Part shown: piece after piece, positions 58,631-64,000 of the stretch
How positions within the stretch are numbered: the stretch's first letter is position 1
Layout: every line of letters begins with the position of its first letter
NCBI GenBank assembly: GCA_903889565.1
Contig: CAISYC010000022.1
Coordinates: forward strand, 1 to 64,000
DNA: 64,000 nucleotides
From: an uncultured beta proteobacterium
GTDB taxonomy: Bacteria; Pseudomonadota; Gammaproteobacteria; Burkholderiales; SG8-41
Direction of reading: 5' to 3'
Notes under the pieces: generated by a model
The model's input: the letters and a program-made list of their open reading frames with translations, nothing else
What the model was told of the DNA's origin: nothing
Databases searched by the model: none
Made by a program: the position numbers and the translations under genes

Positions 58631-60216
58631 ACCGGCGCAACGTGAAATTCGGCGCGGTCCTGCGCGTCTAGTTGCGCCAGCAAGCCGGTTTCCCACGCCA
58701 GATACTGGCGCATTGCTTCGCGATTGCCGGCGTGACGGTCGTGCACGAAAAACAGGTGGTCGATGCACTCGTCGTTGGCCGGTTTTTCCGGCGAGGCCTC
58801 GATCGGATAACCGGCCTTGACCCAGGCTGCGATACCGCCTTCCAGCAGGCATAAGTCGGTCTTTCCGGATGCGATCAATTCAGCGGCGGCGAGTTGTGCG
58901 ATGGCGGCGTCATCTGCGATCAGCGCGAGCCTGCCGGTGACCTTTTGCACATCACTGACGATGCGCGTGCGGATGCTCCAGCGGCTGCCGGGCACATGCC
59001 CGCGGCGATAGGTCATGCTGGCGTTCAGATCGAAGGCGGTGGCGCGCTTGGCTTCGAGCGCCTGTTTCAGATCCTTTGATGAAATCCGGTACAGGGCGGG
59101 TAAGGCGAAGGCCGGGGTCGGAGAAACCTGCAGTCCCGAATGCACGCCGCCGGCGAGCACGCTGACCTCGTATCCGAGCTGCGCCAGCCAGCTCGCCACC
59201 GCCGGTGCGCGCACGCCTTCGTCGTCGATCAGCACGACGCGTGCATGGCGCACGGCGACCCATTGGTCGGTGGCCTGGATCAACTGGCCGCCCGGCGTGT
59301 GTAGCGTGCCGGCAATCCCGTCCTGCGCATACTCTTCCGCCGTCCTGACGTCGCACAGATAGGTGGTACGTTTTGTATCTTTCAGCCACGCGGCGACCTG
59401 TTTCGCGGAAATTTCCTGCACGTTGAATCGTTTCATCAACTGTTGCGCCGACGCGCGCGATGCCGCGAGCATAGCCGGGTCGACTTTTTCCGGGTAGCGT
59501 CGCGTCGCCTGCTTCTCAAGCTTGAAGTCGGCGAGGTACCAGCCCTGGGTGCCGTTCTCCAGTGCATAGACGGGATTTGTCACGCCGAAATTGATCAGCG
59601 TCTGTGCGCCGATGATCGAGCGGGTGCGACCGGCGCAATTGACGATGATTTTGGTTGCGGTGCTGCGCACCATGGTCGAAATCCGGTAGGGCAGTTCGGC
59701 GTTCGGGCAGCAGATGCCGCCTGGGATGTTCATCTTGTTGTATTCGGCGAACGGGCGGCCATCGACGATGACGAAATCCTCCTGCGCTGCCTGCATGCGC
59801 GCGAGTTCCTGTGCGGTGATGCGTGGCGTGTGGCAGGCGTGCTCGACCAGTTCGCCCAGCGTCTTGCTCGGCACGTTGACGCCGCGGAAGAGGGCGTAAC
59901 CGGCCTTGCCCCAGGCTTGCGTGCCGCCCTGCAGAACCGATACATCGACGTAATCGAGGTTGCCCAGGCGGCCGGCGGCGCGTTCGGCCACCCCCAGCCG
60001 ACCGTCGTCGCAGACGACGATGCGCGCATTTCGACGCGGCACGAGTGTAAAGATATCGAGTTCCAGCCGGCTGAATGGCAGCGGCGTTGCAAACAGCAAA
60101 TGCGAACTGCCGAATTGACCGGCTTCGCGAACATCAAGGAGGGCGATTTCGCCGCCATCGTGCAGCATCGTCTTGAGTTCGGCCGCGGAGACGGTTTTTG
60201 ACTGTTCACGGCTCAT
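58627..60216 (-). CDS. Four-domain rhodanese-like sulfurtransferase
   Basis: 529 residues from the ATG at 60216 (TTG at 60234 is possible). Four tandem rhodanese folds: IALLDVREAGQFGSSHL..., FVIVDGRPFAEYNKMNIPGG, YLCDVRTAEEYAQDGIAG and AFDLNASMTYRRGHVPGS. Only the first two keep a Cys in the active loop (VCDDGRLG, VNCAGRTRS); the third has IDDEGVR and the fourth ADDAAI. Could move sulfane sulfur between carriers. Next to a cytochrome b and a molybdenum oxidoreductase transcribed the other way. Confidence 0.9.
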   Translation of the reverse strand: MSREQSKTVSAAELKTMLHDGGEIALLDVREAGQFGSSHLLFATPLPFSRLELDIFTLVPRRNARIVVCDDGRLGVAERAAGRLGNLDYVDVSVLQGGTQAWGKAGYALFRGVNVPSKTLGELVEHACHTPRITAQELARMQAAQEDFVIVDGRPFAEYNKMNIPGGICCPNAELPYRISTMVRSTATKIIVNCAGRTRSIIGAQTLINFGVTNPVYALENGTQGWYLADFKLEKQATRRYPEKVDPAMLAASRASAQQLMKRFNVQEISAKQVAAWLKDTKRTTYLCDVRTAEEYAQDGIAGTLHTPGGQLIQATDQWVAVRHARVVLIDDEGVRAPAVASWLAQLGYEVSVLAGGVHSGLQVSPTPAFALPALYRISSKDLKQALEAKRATAFDLNASMTYRRGHVPGSRWSIRTRIVSDVQKVTGRLALIADDAAIAQLAAAELIASGKTDLCLLEGGIAAWVKAGYPIEASPEKPANDECIDHLFFVHDRHAGNREAMRQYLAWETGLLAQLDAQDRAEFHVAPV

Positions 60217-60368
60217 CGGGTATCCATTATTCAAAAGTGGGGATGTTGTGTTCTTGCCGGATGCTACACGCAGAATGTAAGGAATCGGCAGCGCCTGCGT
60301 CTAAGCAAACGAGGGCATAATGATCCGGCGCACGCGGCCGGCGGTGGTCGATACGAATGGAGGGCGAC

Positions 60369-60983
60369 ATGCAGGGTTACAAGCAGGTACATCCGGTAAT
60401 GGTGCGCATGACGCACTGGGTTAACGTTTTCGCCATGCTGATCATGGTGACCAGCGGCTGGCGCATTTACAACGCGTCGCCGATTTTCGATTTCAAAATT
60501 CCGCGCGACCTGACGCTGGGCGGCTGGTTGGGCGGGGCGTTGCAATGGCATTTTGCCGCAATGTGGATACTGGTGCTGAACGGACTCATCTACCTCGGCT
60601 ACGGCATCATCTCGCGCCATTTTAAGTCGAATTTTCTGCCGTTGACCCCGCAAGCGGTGCTGAAGGAGTTCGCCAACGCATTGCGCGGCCGGATTTCGCA
60701 TGAACTGGGCGTCTATAACGCCGTGCAGCGCGCTGCCTATGTCGGTGTGATCGCGGTGATCGTCGTGCTCGTGTTATCCGGCGTAGCGATCTGGAAACCG
60801 GTGCAGTTCCAGGAACTGGCGGCCCTGATGGGCGGTTTCAACGGCGCGCGGGTGGTTCATTTCGTCGCCATGGCACTGGTGGTGGCGTTTGTTGCCATCC
60901 ATGTTTTTATGGTCGCATTGGTGCCGCGCACACTGTTGCCGATGTTTACCGGCCGCGCTTCCACCACGACACACGGAGTTTGA
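60369..60983 (+). CDS. Cytochrome b561/hydrogenase-type membrane cytochrome b
   Basis: 204 residues from the ATG at 60369, preceded by GGAGGG; an ATG at 60357 is just before that site. Four membrane helices with haem-ligand-type His: QVHPVMVRMTHWVNVF, WHFAAMWIL, VVHFVAMAL, FVAIHVFMV. Would pass electrons between the quinone pool and the oxidoreductase encoded two bases further on. Confidence 0.88.
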   Translation: MQGYKQVHPVMVRMTHWVNVFAMLIMVTSGWRIYNASPIFDFKIPRDLTLGGWLGGALQWHFAAMWILVLNGLIYLGYGIISRHFKSNFLPLTPQAVLKEFANALRGRISHELGVYNAVQRAAYVGVIAVIVVLVLSGVAIWKPVQFQELAALMGGFNGARVVHFVAMALVVAFVAIHVFMVALVPRTLLPMFTGRASTTTHGV

Positions 60984-60984
60984 A

Positions 60985-61752
60985 ATGACGACCAGGGACA
61001 AGCGTGGTTCGCTCGATCGCAGTCTGGTGGCACCGACGCGTGAGATCGTCAAACTGGAGCGCCGGTTGTTTCTCAGGCAGGGCCTCAGCCTCGGTGCGCT
61101 GACCATGCTGAGCGGCTGCGACGTCACCGATGCGGATAGCGTTCAAAAGGTGCTGTGGAGCCTGTCGCGCTGGAACGACCGCGTGCAGGCGGCGATATTC
61201 GACCCGAATAAACTGGCGCCGACCTATCCGGAAAGCGCGATTACGACGCCGTTTCCGTTCAACGCGTTTTATGCCGAGTCCGAAGCGCCGCATGTCGAGA
61301 CCGCCGGCTATAAGCTGGAGCTTGGCGGCCTGATCCGGGACAAGACGCCGTGGACGCTGGAGAAACTCTACGCGTTGCCGCAGATCAGCCAGATCACGCG
61401 CCATATCTGCGTCGAAGGCTGGAGCGCGATCGGCAAATGGACCGGCGCCAACTTCAAGACATTTCTGGAGGCCGTCGGTGCCGACACGACCGCCAAGTAT
61501 GTCGGATTCAAATGCGCCGATGATTACTACACCAGCATCGACATGCAGACGGCTCTGCATCCGCAGACGCAGTTGACGTTCAAGATTGCCGATCAGGTAT
61601 TGTCGGCGAGTTACGGCTTTCCGCTGAAGTTGCGGGTGCCGACCAAACTGGGCTTCAAAAATCCGAAACACATCGTCGCGATATTCGTCACCAACGACAA
61701 TCCCGGCGGCTATTGGGAAGACCAGGGCTATAACTGGTTCAGCGGGTCCTGA
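60985..61752 (+). CDS. Molybdopterin-dependent oxidoreductase (sulfite-oxidase-like)
   Basis: 255 residues from the ATG at 60985. Sulfite-oxidase-fold Moco domain with Cys142 in RHICVEGWSAIGKW as Mo ligand and NPKHIVAIFVTNDNPGGYWEDQGYNWF at the end. The N terminus combines twin Arg (RRLFLRQG) with a lipobox (MLSGC, C45), so it may be a Tat-exported lipoprotein. Partner of the cytochrome b. Substrate unknown; sulfur oxyanions are plausible given the rhodanese and soxB in the region. Confidence 0.88.
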   Translation: MTTRDKRGSLDRSLVAPTREIVKLERRLFLRQGLSLGALTMLSGCDVTDADSVQKVLWSLSRWNDRVQAAIFDPNKLAPTYPESAITTPFPFNAFYAESEAPHVETAGYKLELGGLIRDKTPWTLEKLYALPQISQITRHICVEGWSAIGKWTGANFKTFLEAVGADTTAKYVGFKCADDYYTSIDMQTALHPQTQLTFKIADQVLSASYGFPLKLRVPTKLGFKNPKHIVAIFVTNDNPGGYWEDQGYNWFSGS

Positions 61753-61785
61753 TCAGGCGCATCGATTGATTTTCCCGGGCCAAAT

Positions 61786-61814
61786 AAAAAAGGGGGCGCG
61801 CAGCCCCCTTTTTT
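61786..61814. terminator. Strong bidirectional intrinsic terminator
   Basis: AAAAAAGGGGGC (61786-61797) pairs perfectly with GCCCCCTTTTTT (61803-61814) around a 5-base loop. It gives a T tract in both directions and serves the oxidoreductase gene and the convergent rhlE. Confidence 0.95.
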
Positions 61815-61832
61815 GTTTGTCTTGCGTGAGCG

Positions 61833-63233
61833 TCAGGATTTTTTGATGGCGAGCCCGCCCAGCAAGGCGGCAGTTTGTCGTCGCATCGGCGAGCGCAGCG
61901 GTAGCTTGGCTTTTTCCGCGGACGCTGCGTTTGCATCCGGCTTCGGCTCATATGGTTTGCTGAAATCGAAGCCGCCGGCGGCCGCCGGCGCCGCGGGCTT
62001 GGCTGCCGGCACTGCATGGAGGTTGCCGCGCGCATGGCGGCTTTCGCTGCTGCTGCGCTCGTTGCCATGGGCGCGCGGTGCACGGGCGCGAGTGGACGCG
62101 AGTTCGGGCAGCGGCAGGCGTTCGAGCTTGCGTTTCAATTCGCGTTCGATATCGTCAAGCATGCGCTTTTCTTCGCTGCATACCAGCGAGATGGCTTCGC
62201 CGGGGCTGCCGGCGCGGCCGGTGCGGCCGATGCGGTGGATGTAATCCTCGGCGGCGTAAGGGAGTTCGTAATTGATCACGAACGGCAGTTGTTCGATGTC
62301 GAGGCCGCGCGCCGCGATATCGGTGGCAACGAGCACGTTCATCGTACCGTTCTTGAATTCCTCGAGCGCCTGCATGCGTTCGCCCTGGGTACGGTCGCTG
62401 TGAATCGCGGTTGCGGCGACACCGTCGCGCACGAGTTCGCGCATCAGATGGTTGGCATCGCGCTTGGTGCGCACGAAGACCAGCACCTGGTGCATGCCGC
62501 GGCTCTTGATCAGATGTGCGAGCAGCGCGCCTTTGCGGTCGGCGTCGACTTCATACATGCGGTGGGTGACGAGATCCGCCGGGGCGTTGCGTCGCGCGAC
62601 TTCGACCGACACCGGCGAGCGCAGCATTTGCCCCGCGAGACGTTTGATTTCCTCGGAGAAGGTCGCTGAAAACAGCAGGCTCTGACGTTCCGCCGGCAAC
62701 AGGGCGAGGATTCTTTTGATGTCGGGCATGAACCCCATGTCGAGCATGCGGTCTGCTTCGTCGAGTACCAGAATTTCAACGCGGCCGAGATTGATTGATT
62801 TCTGCTGCACGTGATCGAGCAGGCGCCCCGGCGTGGCGACGACAATTTCGGCACCGGCGCGCAGCGCCTTGATCTGCGGCATGATATCGACGCCGCCGAA
62901 CACCACAGTCGAACGCAGGCTCAGATATTTGGCATAGGCCTTGACGTTTTCCTCGACCTGCGCGGCGAGTTCGCGGGTCGGCGTCAGAATCAGCGCGCGA
63001 ACGGGATGGCGGGCGGGGGAGGGGCTGGCGCTTTGCTGCGGCGCCAGCAATTGCAGAATCGGCAGGGCGAATCCGGCGGTTTTGCCGGTTCCGGTCTGGG
63101 CGCAGCCCATCATGTCATGCCGGGCAAGAACCGGCGGGATGGCTTTCAGCTGAATCGGTGTCGGCTCGGTATAACCCTGGTCGGCGATTGCTTGTAACAG
63201 CTCGGGCATCAACCCGAGTGACTCAAACGACAT
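61833..63233 (-). CDS. rhlE: DEAD-box RNA helicase RhlE
   Basis: 466 residues. Q motif [14 protein letters not shown], motif [21 protein letters not shown] as [33 protein letters not shown] and [11 protein letters not shown]-terminal tail basic and Ala-rich (from about 385), as in RhlE. Remodels RNA and ribosome precursors. The 331-base gap before it (63234-63564) is gene-free and holds its leader. Confidence 0.96.
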   Translation of the reverse strand: MSFESLGLMPELLQAIADQGYTEPTPIQLKAIPPVLARHDMMGCAQTGTGKTAGFALPILQLLAPQQSASPSPARHPVRALILTPTRELAAQVEENVKAYAKYLSLRSTVVFGGVDIMPQIKALRAGAEIVVATPGRLLDHVQQKSINLGRVEILVLDEADRMLDMGFMPDIKRILALLPAERQSLLFSATFSEEIKRLAGQMLRSPVSVEVARRNAPADLVTHRMYEVDADRKGALLAHLIKSRGMHQVLVFVRTKRDANHLMRELVRDGVAATAIHSDRTQGERMQALEEFKNGTMNVLVATDIAARGLDIEQLPFVINYELPYAAEDYIHRIGRTGRAGSPGEAISLVCSEEKRMLDDIERELKRKLERLPLPELASTRARAPRAHGNERSSSESRHARGNLHAVPAAKPAAPAAAGGFDFSKPYEPKPDANAASAEKAKLPLRSPMRRQTAALLGGLAIKKS

Positions 63234-63370
63234 TGAGAGTAACTCCTGGAATCCTGCGTGTTTGCACTTTCGAAGCGGGGCGCTCGACGGAGGATGCGGG
63301 CGAAATCGGTTCGGACTGGAATCGCCACCGTTGTAGCCACCAGCGGGCGTTGCTAAGCACTTGTTTTGGC

Positions 63371-63376
63371 ATTATA
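63371..63376 (-). promoter_or_regulatory. -10 box candidate for rhlE, long leader
   Basis: On the minus strand TATAAT at 63376-63371. It would give rhlE a 5' leader of about 130 bases, as in cold-responsive helicase genes. -35 is weak. Confidence 0.45.
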
Positions 63377-63513
63377 TCCTGTCTTGCCCCGCGACGCCAG
63401 AAAAGTTCGGCGGGGTGCCAAGCCTGCACGATGCCGGTGTCGGCGCCGTCTGGCTCCCAATTTCGCGTTGAGCTTGAACGCGGGCGGCGAAAATGCGGAT
63501 CCGCGGTGAAGCG

Positions 63514-63542
63514 TTGAAAAGTAAACGCAAATTCCACATAAT
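63514..63542 (+). promoter_or_regulatory. Promoter candidate for the HNH gene
   Basis: TTGAAA (63514-63519), 17-base spacer, CATAAT (63537-63542), then GGGAGG before the ATG at 63565. Confidence 0.5.
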
Positions 63543-63564
63543 CAATCAACCGTTCGGGAGGCCC

Positions 63565-64000
63565 ATGCGATCCAGAGGAAATTCGTCATCGACCATGGTT
63601 CATACGCAGGAAATGGCGCGTATCGAGGCAACGGGCGCGTTTCCGCTGATTCTGACGCTCGACACCAACGGCATACCGCATCGCTGGATCACCTGGCAGC
63701 ACGCCTGCTTTTATTACGCCAAGGATCAGGTCGCATGGTCAACGGGCGATCATGCCTTTACGGTGGTCGGCGGCCGCAACCGTATCTCCGGCGAACGTTC
63801 GCAGATCATTGCCAGCAGTATCATCGCGATCAAGGGCAAGGCGCTGGCGATGCGCGCATTCAGCCAGGTGCCGCCGCTGAACAACCGCGAGTTGTTTCAC
63901 CGCGACCGCTATCTGTGCGCCTATTGCGGTCACGTTCTGCACGGCGCGAGACTCACGCGCGATCATGTGGTGCCCTTTTCGCGCGGCGGCCGCGATACCT
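63565..64000 (+). CDS. HNH endonuclease domain protein, 3' end beyond the window
   Basis: 145 codons read open to the window end. An N-terminal region with LDTNGIPHRWITWQHACFYYAKDQVAWSTG precedes an HNH core: RDRYLCAYCG (first zinc Cys pair), TRDHVVPFSRGGRD (catalytic His). The second CxxC would follow the window end. Such proteins are common, often housekeeping-like, in betaproteobacteria. ATG at 63565 with GGGAGG; 63595 is an alternative. Confidence 0.85.
   Translation, partial: MRSRGNSSSTMVHTQEMARIEATGAFPLILTLDTNGIPHRWITWQHACFYYAKDQVAWSTGDHAFTVVGGRNRISGERSQIIASSIIAIKGKALAMRAFSQVPPLNNRELFHRDRYLCAYCGHVLHGARLTRDHVVPFSRGGRDT

Noticed and set aside
63223-63549. 108-codon minus-strand open frame upstream of rhlE
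   Set aside because: Lies over the likely rhlE promoter and has no recognisable motif or ribosome site.

Overview
The window looks like chromosomal DNA of a GC-rich betaproteobacterium (Burkholderiales/Rhodocyclales-like). The evidence is the alaC-hom-thrC cluster, a Bug/TctC-type periplasmic binding protein, an Urt/Fmd-type amide transporter with FmdA, FmdB and AmiE, surE-pcm-nlpD, parE-parC, and glyoxylate-shunt malate synthase next to a DUF3612-type regulator. No species can be named from the sequence alone.

Positions 1 to about 9755 are an integrated island, visibly less GC-rich than the rest. Its right end is a P4-type tyrosine integrase next to the 3' half of a tRNA-Pro gene (9711-9755), a typical att scar; the other end lies outside the window. 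The cargo is a truncated metallo-beta-lactamase-fold gene, a secreted S1/P1-type nuclease, an unknown protein, and a cassette at 3083-8092. The cassette holds two unknown genes with a 4-base overlap (a helical-repeat-like protein and a protein whose N terminus looks like a restriction-endonuclease fold). It also holds a divergent Fic AMP-transferase with its inhibitory motif. A 25-base inverted repeat sits between the divergent genes, and a diverged direct repeat of about 44 bp flanks the cassette (3037-3080 and 8104-8147). This is the best candidate for an undescribed, probably defensive or conflict-type, system.

9834-23727 is mostly minus-strand chromosomal backbone: malate synthase with an ApbA/PanE-like reductase, a divergent XRE/DUF3612 regulator, topoisomerase IV (parE-parC), a SET-domain protein, and a two-component pair. 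The sensor of that pair is a chimera of an NCS1-type permease, a Cys-rich domain, a histidine kinase and a receiver. Directly divergent from it, 24055-34276 is a long amide/urea utilisation operon: five ABC-transporter genes, FmdA, FmdB, AmiE and a MoxR ATPase/VWA pair. The sensor probably controls this operon.

34411-46000 holds a lone soxB, an Skp/OmpH-like chaperone, a nitrilase-family amidase, a VOC protein, surE-pcm-nlpD (with no rpoS after it), the transglutaminase/DUF58/MoxR trio, a deacetylase-family protein and a small Mth938-type protein. 46085-52415 holds alaC-hom-thrC, nadC and a membrane-anchored GltB-like protein. 52448-64000 holds clpB behind a sigma-32-type promoter, a PAS-GGDEF-EAL protein, a TctC-type binding protein, a four-domain rhodanese, a cytochrome b with a molybdopterin oxidoreductase, a strong bidirectional terminator, rhlE, and an HNH endonuclease gene cut by the window end. 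Many long open frames antisense to parC, parE, clpB and the sensor kinase are GC-driven shadows and are not annotated.
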